Of a stretch of 64,000 bases of DNA, positions 55,702 through 64,000 are shown one piece after another. Below the pieces are notes generated by a model. It had not been told where the DNA came from. It made no database searches and saw only the letters and a program-made list of their open reading frames with translations. This DNA comes from Exiguobacterium alkaliphilum 12/1 (GTDB lineage Bacteria; Bacillota; Bacilli; Exiguobacteriales; Exiguobacteriaceae): positions 124,001 to 188,000 of the forward strand of contig NZ_JJMW01000041.1 in the NCBI RefSeq assembly GCF_000714435.1, in the 5' to 3' direction. Position numbers and translations under genes: made by a program. How positions within the stretch are numbered: position 1 is the stretch's first letter; each line of letters begins with the position of its first letter.

Positions 55702-55719
55702 ACATGTGTGAACGAAGGA

Positions 55720-55754
55720 AAAAGGCAGTCGCTCGATTGAGCGGCTGCCTTTTA
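55720..55754. terminator. bidirectional terminator
   Basis: AAAGGCAGTCGCTC pairs with GAGCGGCTGCCTTT, between the secreted protein gene and the convergent 55-residue gene. Confidence 0.88.
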
Positions 55755-55919
55755 GATGCCTGTCCGTTTCTTCTGGTTGTTCGGCTTCTTCGTCAACTGG
55801 TTCGTCAACGGCTTCTGCTTCGTCCCATGAAGGCCTGTCGGCACTTTCGTCTGACTTTGTTTCTTCTCGGCGAGCTTTTGTTTCATCGCCTCTTGAAAAC
55901 TCATTTTCTTTTCACTCAT
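55752..55919 (-). CDS. small basic protein of unknown function
   Basis: 55 residues. Begins MSEKKMSFQEAMKQKLAEKK, continues QSQTKVPTGLHGTKQKP and ends in a very basic KKRTGI. ATG at 55919, with GGAGGTG eight bases ahead, overlapping the end of the ywbE-like gene. Highly charged and probably unstructured or nucleic-acid binding. The opposite strand holds an open frame of 107 codons that I regard as a shadow. Confidence 0.7.
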   Translation of the reverse strand: MSEKKMSFQEAMKQKLAEKKQSQTKVPTGLHGTKQKPLTNQLTKKPNNQKKRTGI

Positions 55920-55920
55920 G

Positions 55921-56124
55921 TCATTCACCTCCAGCTTCGATCACTTTCACTCGACCGACCTGTCCATCGCTTAAGCGTACTTTTATGCCGTGCGGGTGAC
56001 GTGGCGAGTTCGTCAAAATGTCTTTGACGACGCCTTTCGTCAACTTCCCACTCCGCTGATCTTGTTTTAGGACAATCTGGACGTGGAGCCCTGGGCGAAT
56101 GTCCGCGCGTTTCGTGCCATCCAT
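55921..56124 (-). CDS. YwbE family protein
   Basis: 67 residues from the ATG at 56124 (AAAGGGGTG upstream). The sequence (RADIRPGLHVQIVLKQDQRSG, GVVKDILTNSPRHPHGIKVRL, GRVKVI) is the short YwbE/DUF2196 family. Beta-rich, soluble, function unknown. Two bases before the next small gene. Confidence 0.9.
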   Translation of the reverse strand: MDGTKRADIRPGLHVQIVLKQDQRSGKLTKGVVKDILTNSPRHPHGIKVRLSDGQVGRVKVIEAGGE

Positions 56125-56188
56125 ACCCGACACCCCTTTCCGTATAGTCAACCTCTATCATATGCTCTTTTCCCGCTTTTGTCACAAC

Positions 56189-56521
56189 CTATTCGACAAT
56201 CCCGATTTGCGCGAGCGCCGCCGTCACATAGCTTTGATCGGTTTGAAACGTTCGAACTGACGTGTCCCGGACGAGCCGTACCGCGACCCGGCCTCGGTTG
56301 AACGTGAGCGTCAACAGGGCGCTGCCGTCTACACGGACGAGCTCGGCTGTCCCGTCGAGCCGGTGATAGGCGTCCGTCAGCGTACGCACGAACGTGACGT
56401 AGTCCGTGACGCGCACCCGTTCCTCATGGCCGAACAGCTCGATCGTCAACGTCTCACGATCCGCCTCGACGATCGTGAACGAATGCGACTCGATGTCGTT
56501 GCCGATTTCAAAATGATGCAT
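56189..56521 (-). CDS. hypothetical protein
   Basis: 110 residues from the ATG at 56521 (AGGAGGGG upstream). Soluble, beta-rich pattern (FTIVEADRETLTIELFGHEE, LLTLTFNRGRVAVRLV). Family not recognised. It lies directly after the Mrp operon terminator. Confidence 0.7.
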   Translation of the reverse strand: MHHFEIGNDIESHSFTIVEADRETLTIELFGHEERVRVTDYVTFVRTLTDAYHRLDGTAELVRVDGSALLTLTFNRGRVAVRLVRDTSVRTFQTDQSYVTAALAQIGIVE

Positions 56522-56532
56522 CGAACCCCTCC

Positions 56533-56563
56533 TAAAAAACACTCCCCGCTGTGGAGAGTGTCA
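56533..56563 (-). terminator. terminator of the mrp operon
   Basis: ACACTCTCCAC pairs with GGGGAGTGT on the minus strand, followed by TTTTTTAGG. It overlaps the mrpG stop. Confidence 0.85.
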
Positions 56564-56920
56564 GTTTACGTCTTTTCGTTCTTCCGGGTATTTCTTTTTC
56601 AAATCGTCCTGCGTCGTCAAGTCAGAGAGCGGGACCCCGGTCCGGTAGGCGGCACGGGATACCATCAAGGCCGCGAGCGGTGCCGTCAAGAAGACGAAGA
56701 TGATCGTCAGTAGAATCTTACCGGAGAACATCCCTTCCGCGAACAGGAAGTAGAGGAACGTCCCGACCATGACGGTGATGACGCCGAGCGTGGCGCTCTT
56801 CGTCGCGGAGTGCGTCCGTCCGTAGACGTCCGGGAAACGGATAAAGCCGATTCCCCCGACAAAGCTGAGGAATCCACCGATGAGACAAAGAATCGCAACA
56901 ATCCATTCAATCGCGGTCAA
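56561..56920 (-). CDS. mrpG: Na+/H+ antiporter subunit MrpG
   Basis: 119 residues from the TTG at 56920 (GAGGGGGG upstream), overlapping mrpF by 14 bases. Three membrane helices and a charged cytosolic tail. IGGFLSFVGGIGFIRFPDVYGRTHSATKSATLG fits MnhG/MrpG (quoted in parts). Seventh gene of the operon. Confidence 0.94.
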   Translation of the reverse strand: MTAIEWIVAILCLIGGFLSFVGGIGFIRFPDVYGRTHSATKSATLGVITVMVGTFLYFLFAEGMFSGKILLTIIFVFLTAPLAALMVSRAAYRTGVPLSDLTTQDDLKKKYPEERKDVN

Positions 56921-57182
56921 AGATATCCCCCCTCTCAATAAATTTCGACAAGGCGATCGTCCCGATGAACGCTAAAATCCCGATGACGAGGATGACTTCG
57001 GCGTACGCGATCGTCTCTTGAAGGATCATCAAAATCCCGATGACCCCGATGAGCGTGATGCCGATTGCATCGAGCGCGACGATGCGGTCCGGCATCGTTG
57101 GCCCTTTCACGGTCCGGATGAACGAGATGACGAGCGAGATGGACATGAAGAACAAGGCAATCATGAGCAACACTTTAAACAT
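56907..57182 (-). CDS. mrpF: Na+/H+ antiporter subunit MrpF
   Basis: 91 residues, three membrane helices; IRTVKGPTMPDRIVALDAIG carries the conserved Asp of MrpF. Its ATG shares a base with the mrpE stop. Confidence 0.94.
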   Translation of the reverse strand: MFKVLLMIALFFMSISLVISFIRTVKGPTMPDRIVALDAIGITLIGVIGILMILQETIAYAEVILVIGILAFIGTIALSKFIERGDIFDRD

Positions 57183-57658
57183 TAGTGCGTCACCTCCATA
57201 ATCGCTTTCTCAAACGTGTCGTGAATCTCTCGAATCATCTGTTCCTTATCCGGGACGTGAATCGAATGGACGAAAATCGACTTTTTGTCTTCAGCAAAGT
57301 CCATCGAGAGCGTTCCCGGCGTCAGGCTGATGAGCGACGCGAGGAGCGTCAACTCCCAGTCCGACTTGAGCTGTGTCGGCACCTCGATGATGCCGGGCTC
57401 GATATCGAACTTCGGGCTGAGGAGCACCTTGACGACATCGATGTTCGACATGATCAATTCCTTGATGAACAAGGCGATCAGCTTGAACGCGGCGAAGACG
57501 CGACGCATATAGAAATCGAAATGGAGGAAGCGACGCAAGACGAACAGGATGAAAATCCCGACGATATAACCGAGCAGGAAATCGACGCCGGTATAGCTAT
57601 TCCAAAGCACCGCCCACATGATGGCGATGACGGTGTTTAACACGACTTGGAACGTCAT
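57182..57658 (-). CDS. mrpE: Na+/H+ antiporter subunit MrpE
   Basis: 158 residues: membrane helices in the first half (NTVIAIMWAVLWNSYTGVDF, GIFILFVLRRFLHF) and a soluble domain with LISLTPGTLSMDF and DTFEKAIMEVTH. Overlaps mrpD by four bases. Confidence 0.94.
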   Translation of the reverse strand: MTFQVVLNTVIAIMWAVLWNSYTGVDFLLGYIVGIFILFVLRRFLHFDFYMRRVFAAFKLIALFIKELIMSNIDVVKVLLSPKFDIEPGIIEVPTQLKSDWELTLLASLISLTPGTLSMDFAEDKKSIFVHSIHVPDKEQMIREIHDTFEKAIMEVTH

Positions 57659-59145
57659 GCGCCCCCTCCTTTCAAGACTGAATCAATATAAATCGACGGA
57701 TCGAGCAACTGGTTCGACGCCTCGAGGAAGAACGAGAGAATCGGCTGGGCCGCGACACCGAGCACCGTCGTCAAGATGACGAGCGGGATGGCCGGGAGCA
57801 ACAAGTCGCCGACTTTCGTCTTGCCTTGGGCTTTCGTGTGCTTTTGCTCGCCCCAGAACACGTACATGAAGATTTTAATCATCGAGAAGAGCGTCAACAT
57901 CCCGACGGCGAGTGCGATCCCGCCGACGACGTATTGCTCCGTCTCAAAGCTCGAGACGACGAGTGACAGCTTACTGACGAAGCCACTGAACGGTGGAATC
58001 CCGGCGATGGCGATTCCGGTGATGAAGAACATCCACCCGAGAAGCGGGTGCGTCTTCAACAAGCCGCCCATCTGTTTCAAATCGGTCGTCCCGGTGATCC
58101 GTTGCGCTGTCCCCGCATAGAGGAAGAGCGCCGTCTTCACGATGATGTTGTGGACGATATAATAAATCGCCGCCGCAATCGCGAGACTCGTGTAAAGCCC
58201 GAGACCGATGACCATATAACCGACCTGCGACACGATGTGGTACGATAGGATGCGCTTAAAGTCGAAGTTCGAGACGGCTCCGAGCCCACCGATGACAATT
58301 GTGATCGCCCCGACCCAGATGAGGATCGGCTGCGTGAACTCTTGATTGTGCGGGAAGATGAGCGTGAACGTCCGGATAATCGCGTAAATCCCGACTTTCG
58401 TCAACAAGCCACCGAATAAAGCGGCGACCGCGGCCGGCGGTCCATAGTAGGAACGCGGCAACCAGAAGTAAAGCGGGAACAGCGCCCCTTTCATTCCGAA
58501 GACGACGAAGTAGAACATTGCAATGACGTTCAATACCCCGACCTGCTCGAGCTCGGCGACACGCTCGGCGAGTTGCGCCATGTTGAGCGTACCGGTGACC
58601 GCGTACGTGAACGCCATCGTCGCGATGAACAAGATCGAGGCGAAGATGTTCATGACGACGTACTTGAGCGACTCACGGAGTTGATAGTTCGTCCCGCCCA
58701 TGACGATCAAGACGTAAGACGAGATGAGCATGACTTCGAAGAAGACGAACAAGTTGAAGATGTCCCCTGTCAAGAAGGCACCGTTCACACCCGTCAACAA
58801 GAAGAAGTAGAACGGGTAGAAGTAGAACTTTTCACGTTCCGGCGCAATCGTCCGGAAGGCGAAGAAGAGACAGAGCAGTCCGACGATGGCGGACATGAGC
58901 ACCATGATCGCCGCGAACAAGTCCGCGACGAGCACGATCCCAAACGGTGCCGACCAGTTACCGACTTCTAACACGACGACGCCCTCGGTTCGGACGACGC
59001 TTAGGAGGTAAACCGCGACACCGAGCATAAGAATCGACGTCAATCCGCTCAGGAAACGTTGCAATCCGATTTGCTTCGAGAACAAGATCAAGATCGCCCC
59101 GATCGCGAACGGGATGAGGAATGGGAGTACGAGCAAGTTATTCAT
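57655..59145 (-). CDS. mrpD: Na+/H+ antiporter subunit MrpD
   Basis: 496 residues, about fourteen membrane helices, related to NuoM/NuoN of complex I. Key elements: the conserved Glu in LFVFFEVMLISSYV and Lys in FGMKGALFPLYFWLP. One of the two proton/sodium-moving subunits of the complex. Confidence 0.95.
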   Translation of the reverse strand: MNNLLVLPFLIPFAIGAILILFSKQIGLQRFLSGLTSILMLGVAVYLLSVVRTEGVVVLEVGNWSAPFGIVLVADLFAAIMVLMSAIVGLLCLFFAFRTIAPEREKFYFYPFYFFLLTGVNGAFLTGDIFNLFVFFEVMLISSYVLIVMGGTNYQLRESLKYVVMNIFASILFIATMAFTYAVTGTLNMAQLAERVAELEQVGVLNVIAMFYFVVFGMKGALFPLYFWLPRSYYGPPAAVAALFGGLLTKVGIYAIIRTFTLIFPHNQEFTQPILIWVGAITIVIGGLGAVSNFDFKRILSYHIVSQVGYMVIGLGLYTSLAIAAAIYYIVHNIIVKTALFLYAGTAQRITGTTDLKQMGGLLKTHPLLGWMFFITGIAIAGIPPFSGFVSKLSLVVSSFETEQYVVGGIALAVGMLTLFSMIKIFMYVFWGEQKHTKAQGKTKVGDLLLPAIPLVILTTVLGVAAQPILSFFLEASNQLLDPSIYIDSVLKGGGA

Positions 59146-59476
59146 CGGCTGACCCCCTCAACTGTTCTAAATCGTCCGTCTTGAACGCTTTGTACGTCCG
59201 GTAAGACAAGACGAGTAAAAATGATGTCATTCCGAAGCTGATGACGATTGCCGTCAAGACGAGTGCCTGTGGCAACGGGTCCGCATACGCTTCTGAATTT
59301 AAATCAAGGAGCGGTGGTGTCCCGCTCTGTAGTCCCGACATCGTCAGGAGTAAGAAGTGCGCCCCGTGCGACAGCAAGATGAGTCCGAGCACGATTCGCA
59401 ACAAGCTTTTCGTCAGTAACAGGTAAGTGCCGACCATGAAGAGGACACCGACCGTAATCGACATGAGTATTTCCAT
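59138..59476 (-). CDS. mrpC: Na+/H+ antiporter subunit MrpC
   Basis: 112 residues, three membrane helices, related to NuoK. LSHGAHFLLLTMSG and DPLPQALVLTAIVISFG are diagnostic. Overlaps mrpD by eight bases. Confidence 0.95.
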   Translation of the reverse strand: MEILMSITVGVLFMVGTYLLLTKSLLRIVLGLILLSHGAHFLLLTMSGLQSGTPPLLDLNSEAYADPLPQALVLTAIVISFGMTSFLLVLSYRTYKAFKTDDLEQLRGSADE

Positions 59477-59913
59477 TACGAAACATCCTCCGCAATCGCT
59501 AAAATTATCGTCAGGGCAATGGCTACGACGACCAAGTAGATACCGAGGTCAAACGGGAGCGCCGTCGACAGCTCGGTATTTCCGAGTACCGGCAAGTCGT
59601 AGTATTCAAAAAACTGGGTCAAGAACGGGTAGCCGAACAGCATACTCGAGACGCCTGTAAAGAGGGCGACGAGCAAGCCGACGGCGATCATCGTCGTGAA
59701 GTTGAACGGGATCGCTTTTTTCACACGCTTCATGTCAAAACCCAAATACATGAGGAGAAGCGCACTCGCCGTCATCAATCCACCGATGAACCCTCCGCCC
59801 GGGCTGTTGTGCCCGGCGAAGAACAGATAAATCGAGAATGCGAGCAAGATGAACGTGACGACCCGCGTGATGCTATGGAGCATCAAGTTGCTGGCTCTCA
59901 CTTGTCTCTTCAT
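59476..59913 (-). CDS. mrpB: Na+/H+ antiporter subunit MrpB
   Basis: 145 residues, four membrane helices. FAGHNSPGGGFIGGLMTASAL is the MrpB signature. Its stop touches the mrpC start; its start overlaps mrpA by four bases. Confidence 0.95.
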   Translation of the reverse strand: MKRQVRASNLMLHSITRVVTFILLAFSIYLFFAGHNSPGGGFIGGLMTASALLLMYLGFDMKRVKKAIPFNFTTMIAVGLLVALFTGVSSMLFGYPFLTQFFEYYDLPVLGNTELSTALPFDLGIYLVVVAIALTIILAIAEDVS

Positions 59914-62318
59914 ACGTCTTCTCCTCCTTTCAAGCGTAGTTTAATCAAGGTGACAATCCCGAGGGCCGCGACGGCCAACACGAGTACTTCGAGCAACGTA
60001 TCAAGTCCACGGAAGTCGACGAGGATGACGTTGACGACGTTATAGCCGCCGGCAAGTTCTTTCGCGTTCTCGAGGAAGTAATCTGAAATCGATTCAAAAC
60101 CGGCCTCGTTCCCGAGCGCTGCCGAACTAAGAGCGACGAGCGTCATCGTGACACCGACCCCAATCGAGATGAGGAGGTTCGCCACGTTCAAGCGCGGCGT
60201 GAACTTCTCTTTCCGCATCTCCGGCAAGTGGTAGAACGCGAGCATGAAGATGACGAGCGTCACCGTCTCGACGAGGAGCTTCGTGAGGGCAAGGTCAGGC
60301 GCCCGGAACACGATGAGCAACAGCGCGAGCAAGAAGCCGATGACCCCGACGACGATGACCGCCGTGATGCGGTGGTTCAAGAACGGGATCGTGACGATTG
60401 CCCCGATGAGGAGCGGAATCAAGATCCACATGAACGGCTCGATCACGCTCGTGTTTGCCGTGTCGATGGCGAACGCATCGAATCGCCAGAACGTGTAGCC
60501 GACGAGGAGCAGCATGAACGTGAAGATATACGCGAAGTAGTCACGCAACAGCCCCGTCATTTGCAGGCGTGTGATCCACTGCGAACCTGACGTGAGGCCA
60601 GTGAGCGCATTGTCATAGAACCAGTTGAACGGATCACGCTCACGGTTATAAATCGCGAGTTTCATCCAACGGTGCATGAGATAGAACAAGAACGAGGCGA
60701 TCAAGACGACACCGAGCGTCATGAGCAGCTCTGTGTTGACCCCGTGCCAAATCTTAATGTCGACGACGAACTGTTCACCTTCCGGCAAGACCGTCGGTAA
60801 AATCGCTTGTTTAGCCGGCTCGATAATCGAGTACGACAACAAGTTCGGGAACAAACCGAAGACGATGACGAGGACGACGAGAATGATCGGGCTGATGAGC
60901 ATCCCGATCGGCGCCTCGTGCACCTTCCGTTCATAGTTGCTCGGCTCGAACTTTCCACGGAACGTGTGGAAGAACATGATCAAGCTGTAGAGGAACGTGA
61001 AGATACTCGCAATCCAGGCGATGAGCGGGAAAAGGAACCCGAGTGAGCCGACGTCGAACGCTTCGAAGTTACGAACGTTCAACATCGCCGAGAAGAACTT
61101 CTCTTTACTCAAGAATCCGTTGAACGGCGGGAGGCCCGCCATCGAGGCGAGACCGATGAGCGAGACGGTGAACGTGATTGGCATGACCGTCATCAAGCCC
61201 CCGAGTTTGCGGATGTCCCGCGTCCCCGTCTCGTGGTCGATAATCCCGACCGCCATGAAGAGCGCGCCTTTGAACGTCGCATGGTTGAACAAGTGGAACA
61301 CCGCGACGAGAATCGCTTGCGAGTAAATCGGGTCATCTGCCCCACCCGTCAGCGCGGCCGAGCCGACACCGAGGAGCGACATGATGAGACCGAGCTGACT
61401 CACCGTCGAGAAGGCGAGAATCCCTTTCAAGTCCTTTTGTCGGACGGCTGAGATTGAACCCCAAAGGAGTGTCACGAGTCCGACGATGGACAGCGTCCAG
61501 AACCAGACGTTCGAGCCGCCGAACACCGGCGTCATCCGAGCGACGAGATAAATCCCGGCCTTGACCATCGTCGCCGAGTGCAAGTATGCACTGACCGGCG
61601 TCGGGGCTTCCATCGCGTCCGGCAACCAGATGTGGAACGGGAACTGGGCCGATTTCGTGAACGCGCCGAGCAGGACGAGAAGCATCGCCGGTACGAAGAG
61701 CGGGCTCGCCTGGACGACATCGACGTTCTCGATGATTGTTCGGATGCTGAACGTGCCCGTCATTTGATAGAGCAACACGAATCCACCGAGCATGGCGAGT
61801 CCGCCGGCCACGGTGATGAGCATCGATTTTTGGGCACCTTTCGTCGACTTGTCTTTATGGAACCAGTAACTGATGAGGAGGGCCGAGGCCATGCTCGTCA
61901 CTTCCCAGAACACGTACAAGACGATCAAGTTGTCCGATAAGACGACGCCGAGCATCGCCCCCATAAAGAGCATCAAATAGACGTAGAAGTTACCGAGCCG
62001 CTCTTTCTTCGATAGATAGAAAATCGAGTACAAGACGACGAGCGACCCGATTCCGGTAATCAACAGGACGAACAGCATACTCAGTCCGTCTAAATAAGCG
62101 GTGAACTCAATACCGAGTGCTGGAATCCAGGACACACTCGTCTCGACGACTTGTCCGGACGAGATGACCGGTAGCCAGTTCATGAAGTAGATGAACAAGG
62201 CCGTCGGCAACAACCAGACGAACCATCCTGTATGAATTTTTGAAACGTACTTAAACAAAAACGGGATGATGAGCGCGAATAAAAAAGGCGATAAAATCAC
62301 CCAATGCAGTGCGGACAA
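59910..62318 (-). CDS. mrpA: Na+/H+ antiporter subunit MrpA
   Basis: 802 residues from the TTG at 62318 (GGAGGG six bases ahead); an ATG at 62345 lacks a ribosome site. NuoL-like core (1-500) with the conserved Glu in LYVFWEVTSMASALL, Lys in FTKSAQFPFHIWLPDAM, plus the C-terminal MrpA extension that holds NuoJ-like helices. Main ion-moving subunit. The complex expels sodium in exchange for protons and supports growth at high pH or salt. All seven subunits are present and intact. Confidence 0.95.
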   Translation of the reverse strand: MSALHWVILSPFLFALIIPFLFKYVSKIHTGWFVWLLPTALFIYFMNWLPVISSGQVVETSVSWIPALGIEFTAYLDGLSMLFVLLITGIGSLVVLYSIFYLSKKERLGNFYVYLMLFMGAMLGVVLSDNLIVLYVFWEVTSMASALLISYWFHKDKSTKGAQKSMLITVAGGLAMLGGFVLLYQMTGTFSIRTIIENVDVVQASPLFVPAMLLVLLGAFTKSAQFPFHIWLPDAMEAPTPVSAYLHSATMVKAGIYLVARMTPVFGGSNVWFWTLSIVGLVTLLWGSISAVRQKDLKGILAFSTVSQLGLIMSLLGVGSAALTGGADDPIYSQAILVAVFHLFNHATFKGALFMAVGIIDHETGTRDIRKLGGLMTVMPITFTVSLIGLASMAGLPPFNGFLSKEKFFSAMLNVRNFEAFDVGSLGFLFPLIAWIASIFTFLYSLIMFFHTFRGKFEPSNYERKVHEAPIGMLISPIILVVLVIVFGLFPNLLSYSIIEPAKQAILPTVLPEGEQFVVDIKIWHGVNTELLMTLGVVLIASFLFYLMHRWMKLAIYNRERDPFNWFYDNALTGLTSGSQWITRLQMTGLLRDYFAYIFTFMLLLVGYTFWRFDAFAIDTANTSVIEPFMWILIPLLIGAIVTIPFLNHRITAVIVVGVIGFLLALLLIVFRAPDLALTKLLVETVTLVIFMLAFYHLPEMRKEKFTPRLNVANLLISIGVGVTMTLVALSSAALGNEAGFESISDYFLENAKELAGGYNVVNVILVDFRGLDTLLEVLVLAVAALGIVTLIKLRLKGGEDV

Positions 62319-62720
62319 AGTGTTCCCTCCTTCAAATTTTCTCATTATGCCTTGTAAGGTAATCTTTTACATTAGTGAATGCAGATTCCTTTTCTCTGAT
62401 TGCGATTGATGGCATCGAATATCTTACTTTTCATACCCGATTTTCTTGCCCCTCAACCTCGAACATTATTTTGAATGCTCTCTCAATGTGTTGTTGATTC
62501 CCAGTATAGCTTACTTTTCCGTCCGTTTCATCCCTCCTGCTCGTTTGAATTCGAATTCACGTGACCTTGTTAATAAGAAGAGACCCGATATTTTTTTCTT
62601 TTATCACCAATTTAGATAAACCTTAAATTGGAATTTAATTTACTCTTAAATACATAAATGGTTCGCTAAAATCTTTTATTTTCAAACCTGTTACAGCGTA
62701 AGGTTGTCTAAAAACGACAA
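62319..62720. other. intergenic region upstream of mrpA
   Basis: About 400 bases, AT-rich, no convincing gene. On the minus strand a TATACT (about 62510) could be the mrp promoter, with a weak -35; the RNA leader would then be about 190 bases. A 20-codon minus-strand frame (beginning MKSKIFDAINRNQRKG) has no well-placed ribosome site. I cannot match a known riboswitch. Confidence 0.4.
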
Positions 62721-62756
62721 AACGGGCACTCTCCTCAGCTAGGAAAGTGCCCGTAA
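62721..62756 (-). terminator. terminator of the GH13 gene
   Basis: ACGGGCACTTTCCT pairs with AGGAGAGTGCCCGT on the minus strand, then TTTTGTCGTTTTT. Confidence 0.88.
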
Positions 62757-62762
62757 GTCGGG

Positions 62763-64000
62763 TCAAAGGCGATACAATCTCGCCTCGAACGGTTTCAATA
62801 GAAACGTCTCGGTATCAATCGGTTCCGGGTCAAGCTCATTCGTCAAGACGAGCGTACCCGTCACGACGTCCGGAAGCGTCACCGTCGCCGGATTGGCCGT
62901 CAAATTCGTGACGATTAAGAAACGCTTGTCCTCGAACGCCCGCTCATAAACGAACGCTTGGCGATGATCCGGCAACACGTCACGATAGCTGCCGTACGTG
63001 AACGTCTCCTCCGCGCGACGGAGACGAATCATCGTCTTGTAGAACGATAAGATGGAGTGGGCGTCCTTCGCCTGGGCCTCCACGTTTAGCGTCTCGTACT
63101 CTTCATGGACCGGCATCCACGGCGTCACCGTCGAGAACCCCGCGTGTGGCGAGGCGTCCCATTGAATCGGGGTCCGGACGTTGTCGCGCGACGTGCCCCA
63201 CACTTGTTGCATCGAATCGATTTCGCTCATCCCGTTCGCGATGCGCTCGAAATACTCGTTCTTCGTGGCGACGTCATCGTAGTCATGAATCGACGGGAGC
63301 GGCACGTTCTTCATCCCAATCTCTTGCCCTTGGTAAATGAACGGCGTCCCGTGCATGAAGAAGTACATCATCCCGAGCGCGGTCGCGCTCTCGCGCCAAT
63401 AGTGATTCTCGTCCCCGACGAGCGAGACGGCACGGACCATGTCATGGTTCTCGATATAGAGTGCGTTCCACCCTGTCTCAAGTAGCCCTTGTTGCCACTT
63501 GTCGAAAATCCGTTTTAGCTCGACGACATCGAGCGGGGCGAGTCGTGACTGTCGCATGATGTCGACGTGATCGAAATGGAACGCCATGTTCATCGCCCCG
63601 TTATCCGCTCCCATCCATAGGTCCGCCGCTTCCGGCTCAATCCCATTCGTCTCGCCGACGGTCATAATGTCATAGTTCGCGAACGTTTTGCGCTTCATCT
63701 CTTGCAAGTACTCGTGGATGCCATCGATATTGGAATACATCGAGAAGGCCGTCACGTACTTCTTTCCGTCCGGTGACGGCAGCATCGTGTCCGTCGGCTT
63801 CTTTTTGATGTGGCTAATCGCGTCGACACGGAAGCCGTCAATGCCTTTGTCGAGCCACCAGTTGACCATGTCGTAGACGGCCGTCCGCACGTCCCCGTTC
63901 TCCCAGTTGAGGTCGGGTTGCTTCTTTGAAAATACGTGTAAATAATACTGGTTCGTCTCCGGGTCGAGCTCCCACGCCGAACCGCCGAAGATGCTCGCCC
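62763..64000 (-). CDS. GH13 alpha-glucosidase / oligo-1,6-glucosidase (5' end cut off)
   Basis: The frame stays open to the window edge, so the N-terminus is missing; about 412 residues remain of a usual 550-560. Catalytic nucleophile in GFRVDAIS, acid/base Glu in TVGETNG, third Asp in IENHDMVR. The segment FGGSAWELDPETNQYYLH near the edge is common to oligo-1,6-glucosidase, alpha-glucosidase and trehalose-6-phosphate hydrolase. C-terminal beta domain intact. Choosing among these needs the missing part and the neighbouring genes. Confidence 0.92.
   Translation of the reverse strand, partial: ASIFGGSAWELDPETNQYYLHVFSKKQPDLNWENGDVRTAVYDMVNWWLDKGIDGFRVDAISHIKKKPTDTMLPSPDGKKYVTAFSMYSNIDGIHEYLQEMKRKTFANYDIMTVGETNGIEPEAADLWMGADNGAMNMAFHFDHVDIMRQSRLAPLDVVELKRIFDKWQQGLLETGWNALYIENHDMVRAVSLVGDENHYWRESATALGMMYFFMHGTPFIYQGQEIGMKNVPLPSIHDYDDVATKNEYFERIANGMSEIDSMQQVWGTSRDNVRTPIQWDASPHAGFSTVTPWMPVHEEYETLNVEAQAKDAHSILSFYKTMIRLRRAEETFTYGSYRDVLPDHRQAFVYERAFEDKRFLIVTNLTANPATVTLPDVVTGTLVLTNELDPEPIDTETFLLKPFEARLYRL

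Noticed and set aside
55704..56027. 107-codon plus-strand frame opposite the 55-residue gene and ywbE
   Set aside because: It begins right after a stop without ribosome site, crosses a terminator, and both minus-strand genes have strong signals.
62380..62440. 20-codon leader peptide before mrpA
   Set aside because: The only purine-rich site is too far from the ATG and there is no regulatory codon pattern.

Overview
The window looks like a chromosomal segment of a moderate-GC Bacillota. Exiguobacterium is my best guess, from the overall gene style: strong GGAGG ribosome sites, several TTG/GTG starts, BglG-type antitermination, CcpA-like cre sites, a seven-gene Mrp antiporter operon, tandem YflT-domain stress proteins and methylglyoxal synthase. 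The assignment is by impression, not by database match. I see no rRNA, tRNA, CRISPR array, phage or transposase gene. Both ends cut genes: an ABC-F ATPase on the left and a GH13 glucosidase on the right.

Layout. 1-3.4 kb: ABC-F end, a two-domain YtkA-like lipoprotein, and a secreted polysaccharide deacetylase with two LysM domains. 3.4-7.3 kb: glyoxylate bypass genes (malate synthase G, a small Cys-rich protein, isocitrate lyase) whose two promoters share a 12-bp palindrome. 7.4-9.2 kb: MarR regulator and two nitroreductases. 9.2-11.5 kb: EcsAB-like ABC transporter and a methyltransferase. 11.6-15.3 kb: ROK kinase, GGDEF diguanylate cyclase, small unknowns including a 30-residue membrane protein. 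15.3-19.7 kb: beta-glucoside PTS operon licT-bglP-bgl with two RAT/terminator switches. 19.7-23.1 kb: AAA ATPase, OmpR-type two-component system and a divergent secreted protein with phased direct repeats in its promoter. 23.1-26 kb: ZIP-like membrane protein and a MutS2-like ATPase without the Smr domain. 26-29.2 kb: an operon of EIIA, a GlcT-like antiterminator and a NagP-like EIICB behind a cre site, a promoter and a GlcT-type RAT.

29.2-44.6 kb is mostly housekeeping: HtpX/LemA, an M20 amidohydrolase, a CNNM/CorC protein, two YdcZ transporters around a Crp/Fnr regulator, DJ-1/Hsp31, glycerol dehydrogenase, heme monooxygenase, AzlCD, an HD-GYP phosphodiesterase, a repeat-built MscS-like protein and methylglyoxal synthase. 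44.6-53.2 kb: a DUF1129-like membrane protein with an apparent CTG start, two YflT proteins, an intergenic cruciform element between duplicated terminators, a 2-hydroxyacid dehydrogenase, a pair of GTPases, a VOC protein, a formate/nitrite transporter and AgcS. 53.2-55.7 kb: two secreted proteins. 55.7-62.3 kb: small genes and mrpABCDEFG. 62.3-64 kb: a long intergenic region and the GH13 gene.

The most unusual item is the leader of the secreted protein at 53819. It holds two tandem 79-nt-spaced copies of a structured RNA: conserved sequence flanks a helix that differs in sequence but keeps its pairing, the helix loop can form a pseudoknot with a conserved downstream strand, and the second copy's closing helix competes with a hairpin that hides the ribosome site. 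This is the architecture of a tandem translational riboswitch. I cannot assign it to a family I know.
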